Shown here one piece after another: positions 1-10,599 of a stretch of DNA of 64,000 nt. The stretch spans positions 186,001-250,000 of the forward strand of contig SAXG01000038.1 of NCBI GenBank assembly GCA_012932865.1, given 5' to 3'. How positions within the stretch are numbered: position 1 is the stretch's first letter; every line of letters begins with the position of its first letter. The notes beneath the pieces are model-generated. The model saw only the letters and a program-made list of their open reading frames with translations. It searched no databases and was not told the DNA's origin. The position numbers and the translations under genes are program-made. The DNA is from Amylostereum areolatum (Eukaryota; Basidiomycota; Agaricomycetes; Russulales; Stereaceae).

Positions 1-506
1 GAGAAGACTAGTGGATACATCGTTGCCGTCGGCTCGGCCGCGGCCCAGCTCCGCATGTCCAACAACAGCGACTACGGTGTTTCGAAGCACGCGCTGAACA
101 GGCTCGTGGAGTATATCGCCCTCGGTCAGAAGTCCCTCTTTTTACATGATGTCGGTGTGCTGATACTCCAGATTGGACAGAAAATCCCAATATCAAGGCT
201 TTCACGTTGCACCCTGGGGTTATTGCCACGCAGATGGCAGAAGAGGCAGGCGCGGTGGAGGCTTTCCTTATGCCAGACAGTGTTGACCTTCCCGCGGCGA
301 CGATGCTCTATCTGACCTCCGGCAAGGCGGATTGGCTTAATGGACGGTATGATGTCGACGTCGGTCTCCTTTTTCTGAAAACTCACGCACGCTTTGTTCA
401 TGGCAGGTACGTATCTGCCAGTTGGGACTTGGGCGAGGTCGAGCAGGTGTGGAAGGAGAAGATCCTCGAGAAGGACGCGCTGGTGAACAAGTTGTATATC
501 CCTTAG
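1..506 (+). CDS. Short-chain dehydrogenase/reductase, 3' part (SDR copy 1)
   Basis: C-terminal half of an NAD(P)-dependent oxidoreductase of the classical SDR family; the cofactor-binding N-terminus lies left of the window. Exons read as 1-124, 181-346 and 407-506, with introns at the same places as in the complete paralogue at 3,726-4,961. The active-site Tyr-x-x-x-Lys is visible in the stretch SDYGVSKHALNR, preceded by a Gly-Ser-Ala-Ala segment where the catalytic Ser is expected. The conserved LHPG block follows, and the protein ends KLYIP before a TAG at 504-506. It is the first of four tandem copies. Its sequence is closest to the decayed copy at about 2.5-3.1 kb (shared SKHALNRL and KLYIP). 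The substrate cannot be deduced. Confidence 0.85.
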
Positions 507-691
507 CCGCGGGAGTGGTGTGCGTGTTTGTGCGAAATCTCCACGAATTATTTGTGATGCCTGGCGACTGCTGTGAACTCTCCCGCAGTTTTAGACGGGT
601 CGCATATCGGCTATGTTGGTTGGTGGTTGGTTCCCATGTCGCTATTATGCGTGCTGGTCCTCGTGCTTAGGCCAAGACGATCCAGAACAGT

Positions 692-776
692 CTTCACTCC
701 TAATGGCTACCGGATCTCCTGGTGAGCTGTGACCGACCTCACCAGGAGATCCGGTAGCCATTAAGTAGGAGTGAAG
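692..776. repeat. Near-perfect inverted repeat (hairpin)
   Basis: Left arm 692-726 and right arm 738-776 are reverse complements over about 35 bases, separated by a loop of about 11 bases; the right arm has a 4-base insertion near its outer end. The core GGCTACCGGATCTCCTGGTG is matched exactly on the other side. It lies between SDR copies 1 and 2, outside any reading frame I trust. It could be a short foldback element, a terminator-like hairpin of the upstream gene, or a hairpin small-RNA precursor. Confidence 0.85.
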
Positions 777-1079
777 CTTCGCGAAAAATTGCGTGCCATG
801 GAAAGGGGACTCCCATGCTGAGATCATAGATGTGGGTCATAAGTGAGTCGACGACAGCGCAATTTTCATAGAGTGGATCGCTGACCGCGCTATATATCGA
901 AGGTCAGTAAGTGGAGAGTACAACCATCTATGTACCACGCCGCAATGTCGGACGCCAGCTACCGCCAAGAAAGCGGGGGAGACGAGACCCTACCTGTTAC
1001 CGCCGTGCATAGGCACGCTCGTGGTCCGCTCTCCTATCGTACCATCCTCGAGGACGCTAAGTTCATTGCGTGAATAAAG

Positions 1080-2135
1080 GATATATCCTCCCATTGATCC
1101 CAAGGACCACTTTGAGAAGACGTCGTTCAAGGGAAAGGTTGTCCTCGTGACCGGCGCATCGCGCGGTATCGGACAGCAAACCGCCGTCGACTACGCTCGT
1201 GCAGGCGCAACAGTTGTAATTGTGTCTCGCCAGCAGGCAACGTTGGACGAAACGAAGGCTACCATTCTCAAAGCTGTGCCGGTCGCCCAAGTGCTTTCCA
1301 TCCCCGTCGACGTGAAAAACCCTGAACAGGCCGCAAAAGCAGTAGAGACTACGGTCGAACACTTCGGGCGACTTGACGTACTCATCGCGAACGCAGGTGC
1401 GATTTCGCCGTTCACTCACAGTACGTGACAAGTGGACGTTTTGTGTCGTATGGGAGCTAACTGTGAGAGCAGAGCTAGAAGATAAGGATCCATTGCAATG
1501 GTGGAACGTCTTCGAAGTCAACCTGTTTGGCGTCTTCAACTTTGTGCGGTGAGCACGCTGATCTTATCGCTCTAGTTGCTTCATGCTCACAGGCAGTCAT
1601 TGATAGACCGTCCTTGATTCACTTGAAGAAGGCCAATGGATATATTGTCGCAATCAGCTCGGTCGGGGCCCAGTACCGTAACCCGCTCGGAAGCGACTAC
1701 TCCATTTCCAAACATGCACTGGGTCGACTGGTGGAGTTCATCCGGATGGGTAAGTTCTGTACCATAATCTACTCCCAGCCCAGTTCTAAATACGACGCCA
1801 TGATCACAGAATACCCCGAGATCAAGACCTTTGCTTTACACCCGGGTGGCGTACGCACGCAGTTGGCAGTTGACGCCAAGCTCGATCCCACAGTGGAGTT
1901 GGACGACCCTCCCGAACTTGCTGCTGCAACGATGCTCTATCTTACCTCTGGAAATGCCGACTGGCTAAATGGACGGTAAGCGCATGCTTTAAGTCGAAAC
2001 GATGGCCGCGAGCGCTGATCCGGTTTCGACAGGTATGCGTCGTCGAACTGGGACTTGGGAGAGGTAGAAAGAGATTGGAGGACGAAGATCGTCGAGCAAG
2101 GCGGTCTCGTCAGCAAACTCTTCATTCCGAAATGA
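1080..2135 (+). CDS. Short-chain dehydrogenase/reductase (SDR copy 2), 5' end unresolved
   Basis: SDR-family oxidoreductase. Readable exons are 1080-1420, 1473-1548, 1607-1749, 1810-1975 and 2033-2135 (TGA stop). The cofactor motif is TGASRGIG, NAG follows at the end of the first exon, the active site is SDYSISKHALGR (Tyr-x-x-x-Lys), and the protein ends SKLFIPK. Intron positions match copy 4. The beginning is a problem. Going upstream from YPPIDP in the same frame there is a TAA at 1075-1077 and no ATG. The frame that opens with ATG at 930 ends in TGA at 1068-1070. Either a 5' exon is joined by an intron ending near 1079, or the N-terminus is broken. Copy 4 has about 57 extra N-terminal residues without an intron here. 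Confidence 0.75.
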
Positions 2136-2474
2136 ATACAACATTTTCGGCGGAAACCAGTTTGTAGAGGGATTCTTATAGAAGTTCGCAAGGTAAAGGA
2201 GTATTGGGAAGGGTAGAAGAGGTGGGAGAGGTGAGATGGACATTGGAGACTGGCCCGAGTGACCCGTGGGCCGATCATCGTCGCCGATGACCCCTGGAAT
2301 CGCGTTACGTCACAGATGATGCTCTCCGTGATGGGCGGTGACTCGACTTCAAGTCCGTCACGGCTCAAGTTGTTCGTTCACTGTGCGTGAAATCCTGTGA
2401 AATCCGTGAATGCGGGGACCACGCCACGGCTCGATACTGGTGAGTGTCTATTCACGCATTTTTTGGAAAGAGGA

Positions 2475-3146
2475 TGCTGGCGCTGGCATCAAGGACAAAA
2501 ACCCCGGTGGACTGGTGAAACACCTTCGAGGTTATCATTTTTGACGTGTTCAACTTGAGTCTTGCAGGTCTTCATCGTGCGCTATGTCGTATCCTCTCAT
2601 CCATTGCTCCGGCCTGCAATTACCTACCTCGAGAAGGCTAGTGGGTATATTGTCGCCGTCGGTTCGGGCGCAGCGCAGATCCGTGTCCCTTACGCCAGCG
2701 ATTACGGCGTTTCCAAGCACGCGCTGAACAGGCTGGGCTCGTAGAGTACATCGTCCTCGGTCAGACACCCTCTCTTTAAACGAAAGCAGTGTACATACTG
2801 ATGCTTTTGATTAGATAGGAAATCCCACGATCAAAGCTTTCACGTTGCACCCAGGCTCGATTGCCACGCGGATCGCGGAAGAGGCTGGCGTGCTGGGGAT
2901 CCAGCCCACGCCGGACGGCGTCGAGCTTCCCGCCGCTGTGACACTCAATTTGACGTCTGGCAAGGTAGACTGGTTGAACGGGTGGTAAGTTCTCATACCA
3001 TCTCAATTCCTGGTCTGAGAGCTCACGCACGCTCTATCCGTGATAGGTACGTCTCTGCCAATTGGGACTTCGACGCGGTTGAGAAAGTATGGAAACAGAA
3101 GATCATCGAAGGGGATGCGTTGGTGAACAAGCTGTACATTCCCTAG
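2475..3146 (+). pseudogene. Decayed short-chain dehydrogenase (SDR copy 3)
   Basis: Remnant of a third tandem SDR copy. The nucleotide-binding half is missing: the homology starts at the equivalent of the second exon, around 2,490-2,560, where the KDP..WWN..EVN region is recognisable only with frame changes. The following exon is intact up to SDYGVSKHALNR and then carries five extra bases (GGGCT, about 2,733-2,737) relative to copy 1, which brings a stop (TAG) into frame. Downstream exons are still readable: about 2,821-2,983 (LHPG block, ends WLNGW) and about 3,049-3,146, ending KLYIP and TAG. Nucleotide similarity to copy 1 points to a recent duplicate of copy 1 that was truncated at its 5' side. 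Confidence 0.75.
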
Positions 3147-3725
3147 GTGACTGGAGACCACGCACTGGCAATGAATCGAGGGGCAGGCGACGTCCTTTTT
3201 ATCACATATGTGTGTGTCATGGTGAATCCTCGCCTGGCACATTCCGGTGAGCAAATGCCCAGCTGAAGTTCCGGCGGCTGCTTGGGCAAAGAGAGTGCTG
3301 AGTGAGCATTTTATCGCCGAATGGTCTGACGGAGATAACGCATTCGCCGCTCGGAAACGTGCTGCCCACAGGAGAATGTGGTTATTTCGAGGTGTGACCA
3401 ATGTTCTCTCATCTTCGAATCCTTCCACGCCTCGGGCGCGACGAATCCTCACGGATGCAAGCTAACACCGACAGCGGCGCCTTCACCTTGACGGCGATAC
3501 AGGTTCAAGGTCATCGACAACATGCCACCACGCACCAATGGCCTCACCTCCATTTATTAGCAATGGTTCTCAGCCCTTTCTGATGAGAACTAAGTACATG
3601 TATGTCGTCACCGCAATCCTTCTCTTGCTGACTACTAGTATTCGACTGTTGACGCCGGTAGCAATAACGTATAAATATTGAGCTTTGAAGGTACCAGTCC
3701 ATGCGCCTCCGTTTCCCTCGTGAAG

Positions 3726-4961
3726 ATGACATCTACAGCCACCAGTCGAGCTTTTCCAGGCCACACGATTATTGGGCTGGACGAAGACTTACCCGTCGAA
3801 GAACGCCATGAGTATGGCACTCTTCCGCGTATATGCAACGACCAACTGCTGAAATATACCGATTATAGCGTGTACCCTACCATCGATCCTACCGCCGCCT
3901 TTATCAACAAGACCTTCGCAGGAAAAGTTGTGCTGATCACGGGCGCGTCCCGCGGCATTGGGCAGGAGACCGCCCTACACTTCGCACGCGCTGGAGCCTC
4001 TCTCGCCCTCGTCGCACGCAAACAGGAAACTTTGGACGAAACGAAGGCAGCGATCTTGAAAGAGATCCCTGAAGCGCACATTTTGACTTTCCCCGTCGAT
4101 GTCAAAGATTCCGACCAGGCCGCTCATGCTGTCGAGGCGACTGTCACACACTTTGGAAGGCTGGACGTGGTGATTCCCAATGCGGGGGCAACGACGGCTA
4201 TGAAAATTCGTACGTTTTGAATTAGTTATTTCAATAGTAGAGACCCGCCGCGACTCACTGACGATATCTATGTCAGCGCTAGGCGGCAAAGATCCGAAAG
4301 AGTGGTGGAACACTTTCGAGGTAAACATTCTCGGCGTCTTCAACTTTGTGAGGTGAGTCATTACGCCCAAATTACGCCACACCCCGTGGACTATTGCGAC
4401 CGCACTCATACAACTTGTATCTACAGGCCGTCGGTCGAGCACCTCCAGAAAACCAACGGGTCCATAATCGCCGTAAGTAGCGCCGCAGCGCAGAGGCGGC
4501 TTCCGTTTGCTAGCGACTATGTCACCTCGAAGCACGCTCTTGGACGCTTGATTGAATATATCGCCAGTGGTATTTATCGCTACTCCATTCCCAGTCCATG
4601 GTACACATAGCTTACATCATACACTCCACTTACAGAATATCCCTCCCTGAAAGCGTTCGCGTTGCACCCGGGGGGTATCAGAACGCAGATGGCCGACGAT
4701 GCGGGTGTTGGAAAGGACGTCCAGCTGCCGGATACGGCGCAGTTGCCTGCGTCAACTATGCTGTATCTCGCTGCAGGTAACGCCGATTGGCTGAGCGGGA
4801 GGTAGGACGAGGTCACTCCATGTACTATCCACAATCGCTCACTATCATGCTTTAGGTATGTCTCGGCGAACTGGGATCTTGGAGAGGTGGAACGCGACTG
4901 GAAAGTAAAAATCCTGGAGAGTCACGCGTTGGTTAGCAAGTTGCACATCCCGCGCGATTAA
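3726..4961 (+). CDS. Short-chain dehydrogenase/reductase (SDR copy 4, complete)
   Basis: Complete member of the tandem SDR array, 324 residues. Exons 3726-4209, 4277-4352, 4427-4569, 4636-4801 and 4856-4961 join in frame with consensus splice sites. I chose the ATG at 3726; an upstream TTG is not a plausible eukaryotic start. About 57 residues precede the Rossmann motif TGASRGIG (around residues 67-74). NAGA follows near residue 154, the catalytic Ser-Tyr-Lys set lies in VSSAAAQ and SDYVTSKHALGR, and the end is KLHIPRD. Such fungal SDRs use NAD(P)H on small alcohols, ketones or polyketide-like substrates; nothing here says which. No signal peptide or membrane segment is seen, so it is probably cytosolic. 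Confidence 0.9.
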
Positions 4962-5182
4962 TGGGCAATATAGGGTTCCCTGGAGAGAGAGAGACGTCGT
5001 AGTGTTTGTGCTGTTTTGCAACCGATACATTCTGGTATCTGCCAAGACCATTCCATGGATAGACAAGGATTGCCGTAAACTACACTTTGGCGCTGTCTTA
5101 GCGGATGTCTTCACAAAGCAATGTTATTCAACAAGGTGCCATAGTTCCATTAATACAGATCATATACAAAAGTTACAAGCGT

Positions 5183-6833
5183 TCACGCATATCCTTCGTT
5201 CAAAAAGCCCAGATTGTCCACCACCCGTTCTTGCTCGATCCTCCTCACGCTTTGGATATCCCTCCATCCTTTTGGAAGGTACAGCTCGCGTACAGGGCAG
5301 CCACACTCCCTCCTGGCCTTCAAACACTCTTCGAGCCGTTCGAACAGCTCTCCTGGGGTGACGAGGACGTCCCATAGGTTGCTGTCACGAAAGCTGAGGA
5401 CCAGTATCTCCAGCTTTGGGAACAGCAACGGCTCCTTGCCGCTCTCGCCATCGGAGGTCTGCACGAGCGTTTCGAGTAACGACGCTGGGCGTCCGCGGAT
5501 AACGAGCGTGTGCACCTTGCGCGCATGCGAGAAGGCGGGAATCCATTGCTCGAGGGGGACGTGCATTCCACAGTTCTGGTCCTGCATGAACAGCTCGCGG
5601 ACGTCCTCGAGGCATGCACCGTACGAGACGTCCTTAATGCACGAATAAGTCTGTGTACGGTTGTCTGCGATGGAGAAATCGGCTGGGGGTGCCGAGCAGG
5701 AGAGGAAGGACGGAGTGGATGTCCACGTGTTGCGCCACCCGCGGAGGACGATGTTGTATGGTGAATGGAAGGTAAGCGAGATTGCTGAGGGCGGATTTTC
5801 GGGACCAAGGATGCAGGCCACAAGGCCTTCGATGTCGGGTTGATGGTCGGGATATGAGAGGAGGGTGAGAGAGGTACGCAGGGAGCCGCAGGGGATGGAC
5901 GCGTTGGCAAGATAAATGCATCCCGGAACAAAGCGATATGCAGCCTCGAGGGAAATAGTTTTCAGCGTCGAAGGGAAACGTAAAATCCTTCTGTCACTCA
6001 GGCTGGGAGGGAATGCGTCGCGGAGCGATAAATCTTCCAAATATGGCATGCTCTCGAGGATAGCGACAAGATGCTTGTCGAAATCAGGAGGAAGGTGCGT
6101 GCAGTCGAATACGTCGAAGGCGATGCTGAGGCTGGTCAGATTGGAGAACGCAGCCGGTAGCGCCTGGAACTTGCAGTTGATAAGCGTCACTTGCTTCAAG
6201 TGCGGGGCGTAGGATGACGGAAGCATGTCAACGGGCACTTCGAGGAAATACAGGTTTTCCTGTTTCAACGTCAAAGACTCGAGTGCCGGGCATGCTGAGG
6301 ATGTAACTCAGAGCGGTCGTCAGGTCGTGTCCGCTCATGCTAATCGAGCGGAATTCGCGGAAGGTGAGGTTTGATGAAGGCGATATCTGGGTAGCTAGAT
6401 GTTCTGGAAGAGGCCTGTGGCACACAGGACGATATCGCGAGTGAGAGTGGTGCCGTGCCCGAGCGCCTCACGACTTCCTCGATCCAAGGGTAGGAATAGC
6501 TTTCGACTTTGACGTCGCTCCATAGGGTTGGCGCGAAAAGTGCAACCTGCGAAGATGGTTACTAATGGCCTGACGTAGAGATAGAGACGAGCTTACCTCC
6601 CTCCAATGTCGGCAGACATGTGTGACCCTGATCCACCCCAAGACGAAGGAGGGCTCTCCACGGGACCCATTGCCCTTGCGTGGTGCCCAGTCTACGGACA
6701 GCTGACCGAATATTTTCAATAGGATTTCCGATGGAAGGGTATGAACAGGCGCGAGCGCGTTTCGGCGGTGACGGACGCGCGCTAAGCTCGTCAGTAGCGC
6801 CTCTATCTCATCATCGAGCGCGCGGCGTAATTC
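5183..6833 (-). CDS. F-box protein with leucine-rich region, frame interrupted twice
   Basis: Agaricomycete F-box protein, presumably a substrate adaptor of an SCF ubiquitin ligase. From about 6,833 the minus strand reads ALDDEIEALL...RRNALAPVHTLPSEILLKIF, the usual N-terminus of this class, then GWIRVTHVCRHWREV (F-box). An intron follows (about 50 nt, donor GTAAGC after REV), then ALFAPTLWSDVKV. The last 360 codons (5183-6274) are an open leucine-rich region with LTLKQENLYFLEV, MPYLEDLSLRDAF and FPKLEILVLSFRDSNLWD. Two shifts separate these parts: one near 6,426, and one near 6,290 where removal of a single base gives the expected MPALESLTL. The start codon is not found; a TAA precedes the F-box frame, so a short first exon or a further error is likely. 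The target protein is unknown. Confidence 0.7.
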
Positions 6834-8568
6834 CCTTTATCACCACCAGCAGTTGCCTCAGCATCAATCTATGATGGCCAGTTGGGTGAGTCGAATGGCG
6901 TGACCGGAGGTTCACGCTGGCTTCACGTCAGCTTGAATCTAAACCCCTGATTCGAGTTCCATCCCGCTTTTCCGTCAGTGTAAGCCAATTCCACGCCAAA
7001 GTCAGCGTGAGCACAAGCTGGTCCGTCGGTTTCAAGCCCATTTCACTGGCATTTGTAAGAAGTGGAAAGAACGGAGTCCCCGCGCGATGAGTCTGAAGTC
7101 GATTATGTAAGCAATGTCAATTTTCGTCGTCGCGCGGTGTCGTTCTTGTTTCCTCTCACCACCTCCACCGCTCAACGTCAACTCCCTCCACCTGGCCACA
7201 GCATCTCATCTACCACTGGAGACCCCGGTATAGCTGATTTCGAGACCGGAATCACATATCGGAATCTCCTCAAAGAGTGGGCTTTGACCACCCCACCCTT
7301 TCCCCTTCGCTCACATCAATGTCGAGGTCTCCAGCCCGCTCTCTCATGAGCATGAGTAGCATTGAGACAACAGCCTGGGTGCGTGTTAGTATCTCTCACT
7401 TCCTGCTCGTCTGTCTCACCACGCCACTCATGCATAGGCCCTACTAGTACCCCTGGGGATCTCTTGTTGCCGAGGGCTCTTTCGCACTTATGGGCTTTGC
7501 TCTCGGTCTTTCCTCGTGTTCTTGGTCTCTACTCGCGGTCTCGGTCTTTGCTTGCAGTCTTGGCCTGTGGTTGTCGTCTCGCTCCTCGCTCTCGGTCCCC
7601 CTGGGTCTCTGGTTTTTGCTCGCTGGCACTTGCTAGGTTATCTCAATCCCGTTTTGCTGGCATGCCAGGTAACACACTCTAATTCATTTTTCATTCCTCC
7701 TTTTGGACCCGTAGACATCCTGTAACACCCCCCATGTACTTTGTATGGTAGTTCTCGGAATGATATATATATTACGATGCTTTGTTTGCTTCCACATTGG
7801 GATGATAAGATTGCGATAAGCATGATTTGAGCCAGCATCCCGCCGATTGCTCCTTGACGAGCTTAGTAAGATAATTGGATTGAATCCGAAGGAACTCAGC
7901 TTCCGACCCAAGGGAGCCCGTTGAGTCTGATATCAGCATGACATTTTTGGATTCCATCCGGTGTCACGCTAGCATCACACTCAGGGGCATGATATCGGAA
8001 TGAAGCTGAAGGATCTGCTGGTGGTGTAGATGGGAAGACTTGCACACAGTGTGATCTGTGATGAACCGATTGAGCCACGGGAGATAAGATAAGTACACGT
8101 TTCCAATTGACCCACCCAGATTGTTGAACTTGAATGGTGGACGCCACACTGGCAAGCTGCATGCGCGTAGATCTCGGAGGAGTTGAATATGTGCTGATGT
8201 AAAGCTCTATGAATCCAAGGTAAACCGACGCGGCCTTGGCAGCGTGAAGGCGAATGCAACTCACAGGCAGAAGACAGATTGGTCCAAAGGTCAACGGGGT
8301 GTTCCGTGGCTCGTTCAATGATAGGGAGGGTTATGGTGGTTGTATGTAACGAAGCCCAGCAAGCGAGCAGAATCGTGCTTATAACGGTCCGCACGGCCGA
8401 ATGTTTATCCCCTCTTATCCTCTCCCACACTCCCAAGTTCCGACTGTCTTCACCGGGGGTCGACGATCTTCCATCGGTCGTCCGGATCCTACCACTCTCC
8501 CGAAGATGACAGGAAGGAGAAGGGGTAACAGGCGCGAACAGTCGCGGTTCAAGCTTCCGAGCTTAAGG
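6834..8568. other. Gap with no supported gene
   Basis: About 1.7 kb between the F-box gene and RAI1. At 7,490-7,620 the + strand is a low-complexity run rich in CTCGGTCTT/CTCGCT repeats that gives arginine-serine-rich shadow frames. On the minus strand 7,900-8,320 there are open stretches, for example PVWRPPFKFNNLGG and LPWLNRFITDHT, that could be exons of a decayed gene, possibly another F-box type. I could not join them into a frame or recognise a family. Confidence 0.4.
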
Positions 8569-10184
8569 TTATTCTGTCGCTTGTGTGGGGTACAATTGAA
8601 TTGACAGGCCCACAGGGTCACAGCTTGCCAGCCTGATGGGACTGTAGGCACAGGTGCAGGAAGTAGCTTCGTTCCGAGGCTCTGGTGGCCCCGACGGGGT
8701 AGCTCCGCTTGTGCGCTCCTCGACCTCCTCCCAGTACCATCTTGGAAGAAATCCAACCCGATCTTCCCCGTTTTCCACGTCGTCCCTCCCTGCCTTGTCG
8801 AGAAGCGCGATGGTAACACCCTGACTGAGGGGTGAACTTCACGCGCCATACATCGCTTGAGGATTTGCTCGACGCGTTGGTGTTCTGACGAAGCCAAGTA
8901 AGGAATGTGTCGCCCCACTCGAGGCAAACTTGGGGGTCCCAAGCGTTTGGTTTTCCCCGAACCATACGCGGTATCTGCATCGTTTTGAACGTTTGCAGGG
9001 TGCTGAGCTGCCCTTTCGGTGTGCGGAACCCCACGACAATTTCCTGGTCAGAACTGCTTAGCGATCCTCGCACGTCATCCGAAGGTACTTAAACTCACCG
9101 GGACCCCAAGCAAAAACGACTGGAAATAGAACTTAAGTAGCTTCCTGTGCTCGACGTCAGCTGTTGAATCGCTCCGGGAGGCCGGAGAACATACTTTTCA
9201 AATCTAGCTTCGTCTCGCGGGTTGCGGATATTCATCGAGGTCTTGAGTTCCACCATGCGATCGTTCCTCCCGTTATATGAACCTGCGTGTCCGTGAGATG
9301 GCGTCAATGCTGGAACACAGGGCAGGCTCACCTCGAACACAGTCGACCTCCCCTCCTATAACAATCCTGGTGCCGCCCAACTTGGTCTTCACGACGCTAC
9401 ACCATTGAACATTGGTGTCAACGTCACCACCCCATCCTGGACGGCCTTCCGGCGCCGAAGCGGTGCTCCAGGACTCGAAGGCATACCCATAATAACTCTG
9501 AATACGCTGGCGGGGTTCCATATTGTTTCTGGTGAAAGTTCAGCGACTACTTGCGGTGGTGAAAGAGACCGCTCACTTTTTCTGCAGGGTCACGTCACTC
9601 GAATGCTCTTCAAGGTACAAAGTGTCGTCGACCAGCATAACGTTCATCTCCCAACCGTCTCGTTCCTCGTACGGGGCCGTCAATATCCTCACTCACGCAC
9701 AGGGGAAAGGTCAGCCAATAAAAAAAGGCGCGACAAAGTAGGAAGCTCACCTCGTCATCACCCCTCTCCAGCTCATAACGCCTGCACTAAGGTTTCCCGC
9801 CGCTGGGGGTGCTTCAGCGCGGACCTTCGAATACGCCTTCAGAAGGCTGTCCAACCGTCCTCTCTCGTCAGGCCGTCGGATCCAGCGGTCATACCCATGC
9901 CCGAGGTCTGCATTCCTTGGCGCATCTATGTAATAACGCATGGCTGAGTCCGTGAATTCGAGTTTGTGGTCGGGGGTGTATGAGAACGTCAGGAGGGCGA
10001 ATGGCTGTTGGAAAGGTATCGAACGCGTAGCCGTGCGGGATATTGGAGGATAAGAAAGAACTTCGTGAGGTGTTTTTGATGTTGGCGATGTCGCTGTAGT
10101 CATGGAAGGATCTGGATCGGTACAGCGTCGTTTGGATTCGTGCTCATCGGCGTCCTCTGCAAAGCGCTTCGTCGCGGTACTCAT
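8569..10184 (-). CDS. RAI1: RAI1/DXO-family decapping nuclease
   Basis: Homologue of Rai1/DXO, nuclear enzymes that remove defective or non-canonical 5' caps from RNA; yeast Rai1 also binds the exonuclease Rat1/Xrn2. Start ATG at 10184, in a basic, Ser/Thr-rich leader. Recognisable blocks in order: [85 protein letters not shown], carrying the metal-binding Glu and Asp of the GExD motif; MVELKTS, with the catalytic Glu-Leu-Lys; [20 protein letters not shown]; and [13 protein letters not shown] near the C-terminus. Short introns separate them. Near 8,834 one extra base (in CAGGGTGTTACC) shifts the frame between FTPQSG and [10 protein letters not shown]; all conserved catalytic residues lie upstream of it. 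The gene is divergent from the one at 10,600. Confidence 0.9.
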
Positions 10185-10599
10185 ACTGACAAGTGGGCGT
10201 CCAGCAATTGTGATCAATAAGATTTCTGTCTTTGTCCAACAAGGCCAGGCTTTCGGAAAATGACGAAAAGTGAGACAGCGAGGGACAAGCAGCGTTGAAG
10301 GAGGTGAAAGAGCGTTGCGGTCTGTTGCGGTGCTCTCTGATGTTTTGCTTGTACGTAAGCGCCGAAAGCATCCTTTGCATCCTGCTAGGCTGCTATTATC
10401 CCGCTCTATGTCCTTCACTTCCAACCTCTGTACCCTTTAGCTCCTGCGAAACAAGCATAACGTATGTCGTCAATGCGCCTTTAACAACATACTAAATGTG
10501 CTTGCAGAGAACAGGCAGCGAGGTCGCGCCTCGATTGTCTTCTCTCTTGGTACTTAGGCCACAAGCGCGGCGCATGCTCTTCCATACCGTCAGCGCAGA

